Shown here: one piece after another, positions 12,737-24,251 of the stretch | Layout of the letters: every line of letters starts with the position of its first letter | Numbering within the stretch: the stretch's first letter is position 1 | From: Owenia fusiformis | Taxonomy: Eukaryota > Annelida > Polychaeta > Sabellida > Oweniidae | Direction: 5' to 3' | Assembly (NCBI GenBank): GCA_903813345.2 | Contig: CAIIXF020000006.1 | Span: forward strand, 4,735,096 to 4,799,095 | DNA length: 64,000 bases | Notes under the pieces: generated by a model | Seen by the model: only the letters and a program-made list of their open reading frames with translations | The model's database searches: none | Told to the model about the DNA's origin: nothing | Program-made: the position numbers and the translations under genes

Positions 12737-13195
12737 ATGCAAGTCCTATTGGACGCACTCACTAAACATAGCAATCAATGGAGGTATGAAGTACACCCAC
12801 AAAAGTACCTATATCTTGTTTTTAACAGTAAAATCAAATTTGGAGCCACCCAAAAGCTAAATATTGGGGGTGTACCGATCGAAAAGTCTAATTATGCTGA
12901 ACACGTCGGCATACCACTGTCCGTAGATAATGACATCACTAATTATGTAAATGATAAATGCAAAAATGGGAATTCTCAGTTAAATGCCCTTCTGGGAATC
13001 GGAAGTAAATGCAGAGACCTTGTTCCCACTTCAACATGTTAGCTATCAAAGATTAATTCCATACCATGTATGACATACGGTGCTCTGGTAATCAATTATC
13101 ATCAAAAGATATTACAATTAGACCTAGTAAAGAGAAGCATTGCGCGGAGGATTCAATCCGTTCCCTTCCCCAATCTGCTAGCAATCCTGTTCATA
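12737..13195 (+). pseudogene. LINE reverse-transcriptase fragment
   Basis: An open stretch starting MQVLLDALTKHSNQWRYEVH reads like the post-palm part of a non-LTR retrotransposon RT, in which SxxWxxxxHPxK is followed by YLVF and a GGxPIEKSNxAEHVGIPLS block. After a stop near 13040 the match continues in another frame as MTYGALVINYHQKILQLDLV and KRSIARRIQSVP. It is a decayed fragment on the strand opposite to the LINE piece at 11.5-12.1 kb, so the two are separate insertions. Its 3' end abuts the MITE at 13196. Confidence 0.55.
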
Positions 13196-13308
13196 GGCAT
13201 AGCCAGGGGGGGGGGGGGTGCGATGGGTGCACCCCCGAATCCCACCCCCAGACTGAAAACCGAAATTTGGCGATCGCAAACCCCCCTGACTGAAAGCTGG
13301 CTACGCCC
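13196..13308. mobile_element. short MITE, GGCRTAGCCAGG ends
   Basis: GGCATAGCCAG at the left and CTGGCTACGCCC at the right are inverted ends. Between them are a G-run, GTGCGATGGGTGCACCCCC and GACTGAAAACCGAAATTTGG. Related sequence lies at 14808-14890, and a similar G-run head at 26388-26420. No TSD is clear. Confidence 0.5.
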
Positions 13309-14305
13309 CTCCTCTCGGGTTACTTGATATAGATTTATACATAGATTTCCTCCGAATTATGGTTGTAATTGGAAGATGGGGTAGCGGTAGCATCTTATAT
13401 CGTCTGTGGTTCATTGGAAGAGATGCTAACAACGACATTGTAGGAAAGATGGTTAGCACTCAACTAACGTGTAAAGTGTGTTGTGTATTTTGTATATATT
13501 GATATTCTATGTTCATTTAAACATTAAAGGCCCACTTTGCGTATTTTTTGCGTATTTTTTAGGCAAAATAAAGACTTACATTTGATATTCATAGTATGTC
13601 CAATGTACTGATAAGAACCTTATCTTTCATTCGACAACAACAACAGCTCAAACGCAAACGGACCGCATCAAAGCTTACAATAAATTATCAAAAAATATTT
13701 TTGATCTGTTATATATCAAGTTTAATCAATGTCATTGAAAGATGGCAAAGTTGTTTGTATTACATGATACATTCATTTTTATAAAAGTGTTGCCATCTTT
13801 TAAAACAGTAATTTAAAATATTCACTTTGTTTAGCATGTGCATGCATGTCTGATGATCTTGGAACTTCAAATGATTTTTCTATGTGAGTTATTTTTTCTT
13901 GATTCAATATTAAAGCAAACCAAACTTTGTGTCATATTTGAGTGAGTGTGTGAGTAACATGTTTCAATGATTTTTTTTCTTCTAAATAAAGTGTAGTGGG
14001 CCTTTAATATTATATCAGCATCATTTTCATTGTACATTGTATACATGTATCTCCTTTTCATAAAGGGCAATAAAGATATACATACACACTAAAACAATCA
14101 CAATGCTTGATAATGCAGGACTTGTACATGTATTTTGGAACTATGCAAACCATGCATTATCGGGTGTTATCATGTATAAATGAGATATTTAAGTTTTTGT
14201 ATTATTGTTATTTGCTTGTATCTTGACATATTCACATAGTGATGCTCCCTGGCCTTGTTTTTCTGAAACTTATGTCATTATATAGACCTTACATTTTATG
14301 GTGTT

Positions 14306-14311
14306 TTATTT
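14306..14311 (-). promoter_or_regulatory. candidate polyadenylation signal
   Basis: TTTATT on the + strand is AATAAA on the minus strand. It lies about 275 bp past the stop codon of the minus-strand gene ending at 14584 and is a plausible signal for it. Confidence 0.3.
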
Positions 14312-14583
14312 GTGAAATGCATTGTATTTTTGACTTAAGAATATAAGCCATAATAGACAATGTATAACTTGCCTAATTGAAACCGATGTAAAATAAATTA
14401 TGGTCCCCTGACATGGATTACGGTCCACTTCCTTTACAGCCCTTTTCTGGCCCTGATTGTGTGTAAACCAATTTTGTAAGGAAATAGTTCTCAAACGTCA
14501 TATAAATTGATGGACAATCCAACCATATCAATATGTTCGCTTTAAGCTTAAATTTAATCCTGGTCCAACAATTACTTCAGGCT

Positions 14584-14724
14584 TCACCCGTGAGGCTTCA
14601 CCTCAGATGACTCATTGGCTCTTTTCTTTTTCTGTCTTACATGTCTTAAAGCTGACCTGGGAGCTACTGCTGTTTGAGAAGGTGCTGGCTTGAGTACTGT
14701 CTTGGGTGCTGGTGATGATTTCTT
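14584..14724 (-). CDS. last exon of an unrecognised lysine-rich protein
   Basis: This encodes 46 residues and a stop. It begins KKSSPAPKTVLKPAPSQ, contains a basic run RHVRQKKKRAN, and ends ESSEVKPHG. Proline, lysine and alanine are abundant, which suits a disordered tail, possibly with a nuclear-localisation signal. The acceptor is TTATAACAGGCAG|AAG; the second AG (14726-14725) gives phase 0, matching the phase-0 donor of the upstream exon at 15004. Using the first AG four bases earlier would give a different tail ending about 37 codons on. I do not recognise the family. Confidence 0.5.
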   Translation of the reverse strand, partial: KKSSPAPKTVLKPAPSQTAVAPRSALRHVRQKKKRANESSEVKPHG

Positions 14725-14807
14725 CTGCCTGTTATAAAAAGTGAAGGAATGCATCAATTTTTGTAAAATTCAAAATAGATCTTATTATTTTGGCTTGTTT
14801 ATATGCC

Positions 14808-14890
14808 ACAATCGCACCCCTTGACTGAAAACCGAAATCTTTTTGGCAATGGCACCCCCGCCTGACTGAAAGCTGGCTGCGGCCCTTGTA
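14808..14890. repeat. fragment of the 13196-type MITE
   Basis: It contains GACTGAAAACCGAAATC and CTGACTGAAAGCTGGCTGCG, the same phrases as the 13196-13308 element. It sits in the intron between the two exons at 14584 and 15004. Confidence 0.5.
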
Positions 14891-15003
14891 TAGTAAATAA
14901 TATATTGTCTTATTATTATTAAAGAACAGATTGGATAACCAGGTAAACATTTTACACTGACAATAATTTTCATTAATTTGAAAGAGACCTTAACCAGCAA
15001 TAC

Positions 15004-15161
15004 CTCTTTTGGTAGGTTGGTAGCTTCAAAGGATGTTCCTGGGGTTTCTTGAAATATGGGGTCATTCCACTCAAATGGGGCACCACCTGTTACATCTATT
15101 CTCTTCAGCTTTTCATGTTCTTTCTTTTCAGTCAAAGAACTATTGTGGAAATCACGAATTC
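15004..15161 (-). CDS. penultimate exon of the same unrecognised protein
   Basis: This is a 158-bp internal exon between a strong acceptor (a T-rich tract ending TTTTTTTCAG at 15162) and the donor AAAGAG|GTATTG at 15004/15003. It encodes an opening IRDFHNSSLTEKKEHEKLKR followed by VTGGAPFEWNDPIFQETPG and FEATNLPKE. It starts one base into a codon and ends in phase 0. The acceptor lies only 24 bp from the edge of a 2.3 kb minisatellite, so the upstream intron includes that array. Upstream exons were not found. Confidence 0.55.
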
Positions 15162-15184
15162 CTGAAAAAAAGATAAATAAGACA

Positions 15185-17510
15185 GTGCACCCAATGATAA
15201 ATGGCAAGTGGATCTGCCCAGTGATAAATGACAAGTGGGCCCAATGACGACACAGTGCACCCAATGATAAATGGCAAGTGGATCTGCCCAGTGATAAATG
15301 ACAAGTGGGCCCAATGACGACACAGTGCACCCAATGATAAATGGCAAGTGGATCTGCCCAGTGATAAATGACAAGTGGGCCCAATGACGACACAGTGCAC
15401 CCAATGATAAATGGCAAGTGGATCTGCCCAGTGATAAATGACAAGTGGGCCCAATGACGACACAGTGCACCCAATGATAAATGGCAAGTGGATCTGCCCA
15501 GTGATAAATGACAAGTGGGCCCAATGACGACACAGTGCACCCAATGATAAATGGCAAGTGGATCTGCCCAGTGATAAATGACAAGTGGGCCCAATGACGA
15601 CACAGTGCACCCAATGATAAATGGCAAGTGGATCTGCCCAGTGATAAATGACAAGTGGGCCCAATGACGACACAGTGCACCCAATGATAAATGGCAAGTG
15701 GATCTGCCCAGTGATAAATGACAAGTGGGCCCAATGACGACACAGTGCACCCAATGATAAATGGCAAGTGGATCTGCCCAGTGATAAATGGCAAGTGGGC
15801 CCAATGACGACACAGTGAACCCATTGATGAATGACAAGTGGACACATTGATAAATGGCAAGTGGATCCCCCCAGTGATAAATGGCAAGTGGGCCCAATGA
15901 TAACTGACACAGTGAACCCATTGATGAATGACAAGTGGACACATTGATAAATGGCAAGTGGATCTGCCCAGTGATAGATGACAAGTGGACCCGTTGATAA
16001 CTGACACAGTGAACCCATTGATGAATGACAAGAGGACACATTGATAAATGGCAAGTGGATCCACCCAGTGATAGATGACAAGTGGACCCGTTGATAAATG
16101 TGACAGTGAACCCATTGATAAATGTCACGGTGAACCAATTGATGAATGGCAAGTGGACACATTGATAAATGGCAAATGAACACATTGATAAATTGCAAAT
16201 GAACACATTGATAAATTGCAAATGAACACATTGATAAATTGCAAGTGGACATATTGATAACTGTAAACTGACCCAGTGGACCCATTGATAAATGTCACAG
16301 TGAACCCATTGATGAATGGCAATTGAACACATTGATAAATGTGACAGTGAACCCATTGATGAATGGCAAGTGAACACATTGATAAATGTCACGGTGAACC
16401 CATTGATGTCTGGCAAGTTGACACATTGATAAATGTCACGGTGAACCCATTGATGACTGGCAAGTTGACACATTGATAAATGGCAAATGAACACATTGAT
16501 AAATTGCAAATGAACACATTGATAAATTGCAAGTGGACATATTGATAACTGACACAATGAACTCATTGATAAATGGCAAGTGGACACATTGATTACTGAC
16601 ACAGTGGACCCATTGATAAATGGCAAGTGGCATGGACATGTTGATTACTGACACAGTGGACCCATTGATAAATGTGACAGTGAACCCATTGGTGAATGGC
16701 AAGTGGCATGGACATGTTGATAACTGACACAGTGAACCCATTGATAACTGACACAGTGAACCCATTGATAAATGTGACAGTGAACCAATTGATGAATGGC
16801 AAGTGGACACATTGATAAATGGCAAATGAACACATTGATAAATTGCAAATGAACACATTGATAAATTGCAAATGAACACATTGATAAATTGCAAGTGGAC
16901 ATATTGATAACTGACCCAGTGGACCCATTGATAAATGTCACAGTGAACCCATTGATGAATGGCAAGTGAACACATTGATAAATGTGACAGTGAACCCATT
17001 GATGAATGGCAAGTGAACACATTGATAAATGTCACGGTGAACCCATTGATGACTGGCAAGTTGACACATTGATAAATGTCACGGTGAACCCATTGATGAC
17101 TGGCAAGTTGACACATTGATAAATGGCAAATGAACACATTGATAAATTGCAAATGAACACATTGATAAATTGCAAGTGGACATATTGATAACTGACACAA
17201 TGAACTCATTGATAAATGGCAAGTGGACACATTGATTACTGACACAGTGGACCCATTGATAAATGGCAAGTGGCATGGACATGTTAATTACTGACACAGT
17301 GGACCCATTGATAAATGTGACAGTGAACCCATTGGTGAATGGCAAGTGGCATGGACATGTTGATAACTGACACAGTGAACCCATTGATAAATGTCACGGT
17401 GAACCAATTGATGACTGACAAGTGGCATGGACACATTGATTACTGACACAGTGGATCCATTGATAAATGTTGAAGTGGACCCATTAATAAATTGCAAGTG
17501 AATTGATAAA
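15185..17510. repeat. 2.3 kb minisatellite, 23-bp monomer with 70-bp higher-order unit
   Basis: The basic monomer is about 23 bp, of the form CATTGATAAATGGCAAGTGGA. From 15185 to 15814 three monomers are fused into a 70-bp unit repeated nine times with almost no change (starts at 15185, 15255, 15325 and so on). From 15815 to 17510 the monomers are more varied, and a block around 16134-16626 is repeated at about 16783-17269 (offset about 645 bp). On the minus strand the array is open in all three frames, producing an apparent 613-codon frame that is not a gene. It lies in an intron, next to the acceptor at 15162. Confidence 0.95.
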
Positions 17511-19319
17511 TGCGACAGTCGGGGAGTCGGGGCGAGGGAACCGTTTGTTTATCGTGTACTAATAGGTGTCATGCAAGCAGATCGCATTTCACTTTTGCTT
17601 TTAGAAAATAGACCAATACACCCTTGGTATACGCAGCTAACGAAAATTGACCGGTACGGGTCAAAAGCTGGACCGGTACGGGTTAACGGTTTTATTTGAA
17701 TTTAAAACAGCCACAACTTGCTCAATATTGACTTCCTCGTGCCTAATTTGAAATATATGATGCCTCCCGATGCTTTTAAGTACCCCAATTTTTTACAGAT
17801 TTTTAAACGGACCAAAACTCTCTAAATGCGCATTTATGCTCTTTTCACTCGAGAACGACTGTCTCATTTTCACGATAACTTTTATTTAGTACTTCTAACA
17901 TATAAGATCTATTTTTCCCCATCAAATTTTTCCCCAGAAATTAACATAATATTATTTGAAGCGTTTTTGGAAAATTTTGACACCGCCATCTTGAAATCGT
18001 GTAGTAATGTTGAACCCAGTGATTATCGATCTTGCCATTTTACAATTTGTTGCTCCGCGGAGATTTTTACCTAAAAATACATCAAATACAACATTGATTA
18101 CCAATTTCGATGGTAAAATCATTTGTAAACGTTATGATAATGGAATGTTAAAGTTTTGGCGTTGTTGATTATGAATCTGACGAAAATTAAAGTAGCTTTG
18201 AATGGTTTAAAGTTGATGTATTTTTATTTGAATATATGTTAAGTATCTAAAGTCAAAATATCTTCATCAATCTCATACCCCTTCATGGAAAAGTCACATG
18301 TTGAAGCTTATCTAGTGTTTATTTAAAAAAGTAAGTCTCTGTCATTTACGTTATAGAGGGTTGTCGTAGCAAGAGACCTATATTTTCATTCAACATATTA
18401 TTCTCATGTCTGTTTTTGTTCCTAACAATAAGGATATATTTTGTCTTAATACTAAATCATACATCAGGCATTTTGAAGAGACATAAGTGGAAAGAATTCA
18501 CATTGAAGTCAACAATTACATGTGACTTATTATTCCTTTTCAGAAACAAAACCTAAGTGCTACATGTCATTCCAATTTTATAGAAAATCAGTCTGTTAAC
18601 ATTAAATTTATCTTTCTTTTCTGATTAGAAATAGTGTTCAGAATCAATTGATAGCCATATCTTGGTGTTTGATATGCCATACAAAATTTATTTGAAATTT
18701 GTATATCGTTACACCCTTGGTAACGTATATGATCCAAAAATAGTGACATCGGAGAATGAGTCATATCATATGTGATCATGGTTAAACCATCAACTGGTGC
18801 TTCTTTTATCATGTTTACACTGCATTTTAACCATAGTAACATTTAAAACAAACATAGTTCAGTGGACCATCAAGTAACGTAAATGATGGTGAAATTAACT
18901 AACTTTTGCAATAGAAACATTAAAGCTAACACAAACATTATTTATGCACAAAACACGTAATGAATTAATATATTGTCACATACGCTATATGTTGGAATGA
19001 ATATATACAGGATTAAAGGGACTTAGTCTTACTTCACACATTTGTAATGCTAAATCCTTTGTAACGTAAGTGATTACAAAACTTACAATTGCAAGATCAA
19101 AACCATACTATATAATTTGTGATTATCGTCAAAAAGTAACAACATTCAGTGTCTCCTCTAATATCATAGGTACATATGAACTCCTGAAAACGTTACTTAA
19201 TCCTAGCTTGGACATATAGATCCCATAGAACACGAGTTTGAATCTCAGGACACAGATCTAGATTTTTAATAGCCCTTTAAACTTCCCTGTTGGAATTGAC
19301 TCCTCTACTACACCGGCAC
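17511..19319. other. no gene seen; scattered TAACGTAAATGA words
   Basis: No exon is recognisable. The word TAACGTAA(A/G)TGA or a close variant appears at about 18345 (inverted), 18716, 18872 and 19061, and continues to about 22490. This may be part of the decayed element described at 19320-20937. Confidence 0.3.
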
Positions 19320-20937
19320 TCAAAATCTGAGACTCTCAGCCAAATAACGTAACATTCTAGAGACCATTGGAGATTCTTCTTTTCTTAAAAAATAGTATTT
19401 ATTATCATCAGTATCTACATGCAGTGCCTTTTCGACATACCAACAGTAATTGTAAACTGCAGTGAAAAAAATCGCCAAGATGTAGCTCTTTATCTCCACT
19501 CTCAGTCTCACTGGTGATCCACTCGATTACGCTGGTTACCAAAACGGTTCGTTTTGGTAACAAAATGTCGGAACATCCGGAAGATACGATTTTTCTCGTT
19601 TCCTTATTTTACACGTTGTAGGCAGAATTCCCACGACATTTTTTAACACAAACGTGTATCAGTATCCTATGTTTAAAAAAGTGTACATACTTGCGAACAA
19701 ATAGTTCAGAAGACAACAGAATCGTCGATTTACTTCGTCACTTAAGTTACATAAACGGTTTGGGTTAAAAGTGCAGATCTTAACTGTTTTTCGAAAAACC
19801 GTTTATGTAACTTAAGTGAGGAAGTAAATCGACGATTCTGTTGCCCTCTGAGCTATTTTTTCGCAAACATGTATATTTTCTAAAACATATGATACTGATG
19901 CACGTTGTGAGAAAAAACGTCGTGGGGATTCTGCCTACAACGCGTGAAATAAGGAAAAAAGAAAAATCGTGCCTTCGACGTTCCGACATTTTGTTACCAA
20001 AACGGTTCGTAATTGAGTGGATCACCAGTGAGTCTGCATGATGGCCCTGTCAAAATACTCTTGGATAGCTATGTTGTCTCTTCTTGTATGTCATTCCTGG
20101 TTCGTTTCACTTTTGTGCGGGGCGCTTTTAACACTGTTTATTTGCTTCAACAAAATATTCCTTTGCTTGTGGTAAACGTCGAGTACTCATTTCATTTTTG
20201 TCCAGCCAAGCAAGGCCCTTAAGCTTGTATCACCTTCCATCGCCTTTAGTCATATTATATCTACTAGAATTGAACACTCTTTCAGACATTTCTCCGCCAG
20301 TCATGTTGCGTCTGCTTCACCTCTTCAACTACGTGTTTTCCTCGTACTAATCTTCTCCTCAACTCTAGGGATATCACTATGTTAAAGTTTGCATCGCATC
20401 ACTTTTCCCCTGCACTCTTTGGTGTTTTTGGCGTGCTTGGACCCTTGGTTCTATTTTTCTCTGCTACTGTAAGATCCTTTGGAATGATTTGTGATTGTTT
20501 TTTCCATGTTTATCTATGTCCAGGGAGCTTTGTTTTCTTATGGGTACGTACGTCCCCAAGTTCTACTTATCCGTTTTCTAAAGAGCCATGCACGTCCTCT
20601 TGTAAAATTCCAGGCAAAATTTATATGAACTATTAATTGTGTGTTACTTGTACCACTGCCATAAACACGGTAACAATCATTGTTATCGGCATTACTTGGG
20701 TCATTGCTAACAGTCTCTCTTCTTTTTGATTTGTCTCCTGTATTATTACGCTATCTGAGACTAACATAACATGTCTCGGGCGCAATGACATATTTTTTTT
20801 CTTTTATGGTCTTTATCATTTTTCAGATAGTGCACGCAGCTATTGAGACAATGTATTTATGAACCCGAGCACGCTCTTTTTGGTGCTTTTTTCCTTTCAC
20901 GATAGTCTTTTTGAATTTCAGCAGGATGCTTTCCCAT
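19320..20937 (-). pseudogene. decayed transposase-like coding relic, split by a foldback insertion
   Basis: The minus strand holds pieces of a broken protein. At 20937 it starts MGKHPAEIQKDYRERKK, then (one frame over) HQKERARVHKYI, the short basic opening seen in several animal transposase families. Later come pieces reading GPSTPKTPKSAGEK, LELRRRLVRGKHVVEEVKQ and STRRLPQAKEYFVEANKQ. After the foldback element (19509-20030) is skipped, a tail reads DRAIMQTESGDKELHLGDFF and then AVYNYCWYVEKALHVDTDDN. There is a one-base slip at a seven-T run. Stops and frame changes are frequent. The family is an inference from pattern memory. Confidence 0.4.
19509..20030. mobile_element. foldback MITE with arms of about 255 bp
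   Basis: CACTGGTGATCCACTC at 19509 is mirrored by GAGTGGATCACCAGTG ending at 20030, and pairing runs almost to the centre near 19780 with scattered mismatches. AGTCT flanks both sides (19504-19508, 20031-20035), a 5-bp target duplication. Removing the element rejoins a reading frame of the surrounding relic, which independently supports the boundaries. No internal coding. Confidence 0.85.
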
Positions 20938-21022
20938 CTACGAAAAGTAGGCTATACAAGTTGATAAATGAACATACCTGTAAAGATTTGACGACAGAAA
21001 ATGTGTGCAATAGAATTTATCA

Positions 21023-21051
21023 ATTACGTTACCTATGGTAACGTAATTTAT
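21023..21051. repeat. ATTACGTTACC palindrome
   Basis: ATTACGTTACC-TAT-GGTAACGTAAT is a near-perfect palindrome. It contains the TAACGTAA word that recurs through 18.3-22.5 kb. Confidence 0.6.
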
Positions 21052-21922
21052 GACATAGAAAACGCAAGACTATTGCTTCAATTCAAATTGAATGATAGAA
21101 AAGTGTTTTTATATTCATTTTCACATTTATACTGACTGTCTTTATGCCATAGATAACATCAAATTAACACTACATCTTCGTTTTACAAGAGAGATACTAT
21201 ATTAGGTGTGATATTTACCTTAAATTGTGTGGATTTACTCTACAAAGGTGGTAGTGTTTCTTTATTCAGATTCAAATGAATATGAATACTCAAATTTCCC
21301 GCTTTATAAACTTTATTCAGAGCTAGGAGTATGGTAACCGTTATTTTCGTACTACTAGGTATCGTAAATGATGGTGTCGTAAATGATGCAAATACCCTTT
21401 TGCTGTCTGTATTATATTCAAACAATGTCAATTTAGTTAAAAATACTGATCAACAAGGATCACTCCTACCATACAATAAGGTGATATAACATTAATTTGC
21501 TCAGACACTTATTGCCTGTGAAAACTATGATCACGTAACTGATTTTCTTATCTATAACTTCATGAAAAACGGGAATTATAATTTTCTGGCCCCAAAATCT
21601 CAACGTTTCAAATATCAACTTTTACGACTTTCTATTAAGTATTCAAATTGGAATCCAGATACGTATATGGCACATATGAAACATTAATTTTTCACCAGTT
21701 TTTATATGATTTATAGCACAGGGGGGTTGATATAAAAAAAAGTCTGGCGACATTGGTAAAGGAACAGTTTCAACATGGTAAAAATGTCAAAATGATAGTT
21801 TCTGTCATTTAACCAGAAGCTGGGATCGTCTTGTGTATAATAGCCTACACCACTTTATATGGGATGTTATGCATGAAAAATTCTCTAATGGCACCATACA
21901 ATCCTGATTTTTGATATGGCGA

Positions 21923-22369
21923 CAGTCACGTAACCGAACTCCCGTGCAGTGATATATCACTGCGGCGGGCAGGTATCTCACCGTAAGCATGGTAACATCG
22001 TAATAAACAACTGACGTGATTGGTTCTAGTCCCATGCTCAGGTCGCGTGATTGTAAAATTTAAACAATTTCATTGGTTGAATTGCGCGTATTAACTAATA
22101 AACAACATGTGCGGTAAACTTTTATCAACACAACTTTTACTCAGAATTCCTTCCGCGGGGATTTCCTCTTATTTCCTCTTGATTTTGGAATATTTTGACA
22201 AAATAATTATTGGTGAACACAAAAGAACATATAATTTATAAGTTGTGTGAAAAACAAGTACATCTGTGACAAAAAAGGGGGACTATCTTCCCCAAATTTT
22301 GGGGATTCCATAATCTGCCCGCCGCAGTGTCTATACCGAGACACTGCATAGGAGTTCGTCACGTAACTG
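21923..22369. mobile_element. TIR element with palindromes nested in both ends
   Basis: The left end CAGTCACGTAACCGAACTCC is the inverse of the right end, with a few mismatches. Inside each terminus lies a self-complementary block: GCAGTGATATATCACTGC at 21946-21963 and a 24-bp version (GCAGTGTC...GACACTGC) at 22324-22347. Each is followed inward by the shared CGGCGGGCAG. So each terminus can fold alone as well as pair with the other. The interior is non-coding and the TSD is unclear. Confidence 0.7.
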
Positions 22370-22636
22370 ATGAATAGCCCTATTCTAGTACATATAATAA
22401 AATATGTGAAACTGAGAAATCATATATTACAAATGTGCTAGGTAGAGGGTCATATATACTATTTATATATACAACAAAAAGTGATGTTGGTAATGTAAAT
22501 GCTGAGATTGAGCCCTGGGTCACCTATTTTGCATTCTTATTGAGAATGGGTGAATAAAGAAAATACTAATTTCTGAAGCTTTCTAAGATCGTGCCCCGGG
22601 AATTTTAGAACTATTTTAACAACGTCAGAGAGGTAA

Positions 22637-22735
22637 CCTAGTGAAGGTACACAACGAACGAAATGAATTTTGAGAATGGTGTCTTATCGGTAGTGAAGGT
22701 ACGCAACGAACGAAATGAATTTTGAGAATGCTTAG
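22637..22735 (+). repeat. two-copy direct repeat
   Basis: TAGTGAAGGTACRCAACGAACG and the following GAAATGAATTTTGAGAATG occur twice about 53 bp apart. No other structure. Confidence 0.6.
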
Positions 22736-23053
22736 GTGTATTGAACTTACTGAACATTGTTCACACGAAGCAAATGAAAACCACTTCACTTCCGCCAAAG
22801 TTTCAATTTTCGCGCAATTTCTAATTAGGTCAAATTCGAGTCGACCAATCAGAGCCTTCGGTAGAGCGTAAGCCGGTAGCAGACTTTGGAAACGAAATGT
22901 TTCTTTAATTTTTCTACACGTTTTGTCGACTCATGCTATAAATTGAAATTTCTGTGAACCAGTAATAGAAAAATAAGTAAGTAGAAGTATTTCTTCGTAT
23001 AATTAATATGTAATAAGTTACCATTGGGATAAAAATTGACATTTCAATATTTG

Positions 23054-23465
23054 TTAAGGTTCAGCTGGAAAGTAACATTTTGGTAAAATATTGCTATACC
23101 TGCCCATGTTATTTTCTGGTACAAAATTAAGTATGAAGGCATGTGTATATTTCCTTGCTTTTTTCAGGAAAGTATCATTACACTGTCTTCTTTTAGAATA
23201 TCTGGAAACAGGTCAATAGTAGCTCCTGTGTTGTCTGGAAACTTTGAAAGAAAATTTGGAAAAATAGAAAGTGTGAAATATCAGAATTTCTTGGAGTTCC
23301 CATTGAACGCCTACCAGATATTCTAAAAGAAGACAATGTAATGATACTTTCCTGAAAAAAGCAAGGAAATTGACACATGCCTTCATACTTTATTTTGTAC
23401 CAGAAAATAACATGTGCAGGTATAGCAATTTCTTACCAAAATGTTACTTTCCAGCTGTACCTTAA
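23054..23465. mobile_element. TTAA-flanked foldback MITE
   Basis: TTAA at 23054-23057 and at 23462-23465 bracket inverted ends GGTTCAGCTGGAAAGTAAC and GTTACTTTCCAGCTGTACC. Arms of about 165 bp surround a short centre. TTAA target duplications are typical of piggyBac and Kolobok; the ends lack the piggyBac CCC start, so a Kolobok-like origin is slightly preferred. Confidence 0.8.
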
Positions 23466-24134
23466 GCTTAGTAGGTTTGTTATTGGTAAAATTTGAGGAC
23501 TTCTATAAACAAGAAAATCCAGTGAAAAAATCACTGAAAAACTACAAAGACCCGAAGTTAGGGTATAAGGGGCGGAAAAGATGGAGTGATAGCGAAATGT
23601 TGATTTAACTATTAGTAAATGGTTATATTGTCACGGAACATGCAGAAGCATGTAGCGCCACTTGTACTATAGGCTACTGTTATACTGTTCTGGATGGGGT
23701 CGGGTTACTTAGGTCCCAAGTAAGGAACTCTATTGTTATTTTTGTAAATGACTTTTTCACCAAAAACAATATGGATAGCGCTTCATGCTCTTTAACGTTA
23801 TGTTGATGCTGTACTGCATTACCAAGAGGAAGTTTAAATATACGTATAAATTTTAACAAACTTCATTATGTCACCATCTCTACACGGTGACATAAAACAA
23901 TCATGTAACTTTAGCACATATATCAGTGTATTACATACCCAGCGAAGCATTTGTATTGAAGTCAATGGAGCTGAAGGTCGGCTATATATTCCTGTTTAGC
24001 CGTCAAACTTTTTACCATGACAATCTTATGACGTCATCGGGACGTCATGTTTCATTTCTTCCTAATTTCACTCGCACACAGACACGTGGCGTCATTGATA
24101 TAACGTAGCCATGATATAAAAGTATGTAATACAA

Positions 24135-24251
24135 CAGTTATGTCCGTATCATTGAATATATGCCTTCGGTCTGTCGTAATATAGCCCTCGCAAGCTCGGG
24201 CTATATTGGTGACAGACCTCAGGCATATATTCAATGATAGGGACATAACTG
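24135..24251. mobile_element. 117-bp near-perfect hairpin
   Basis: CAGTTATGTCC at 24135 pairs with GGACATAACTG ending at 24251. The arms, about 54 bp each, run to TATAGCCC/GGGCTATA around a tiny loop TCGCAAGC. It is a foldback repeat with strong RNA-hairpin potential. Confidence 0.75.

Noticed and set aside
13596-14494. Small open frames on both strands
   Set aside because: Short, AT-driven, no splice sites or motifs.
15185-15814. CRISPR-like regular repeat
   Set aside because: Units are contiguous and identical with no unique spacers, and the context is animal DNA.
14785-17497. Several long minus-strand frames (up to 613 codons) rich in CHLSM / HWVHC repeats
   Set aside because: They lie in the 23/70-bp minisatellite, are open in all three frames, and simply cycle the repeat. 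Only the last part (15161-15004) looks like a real exon.
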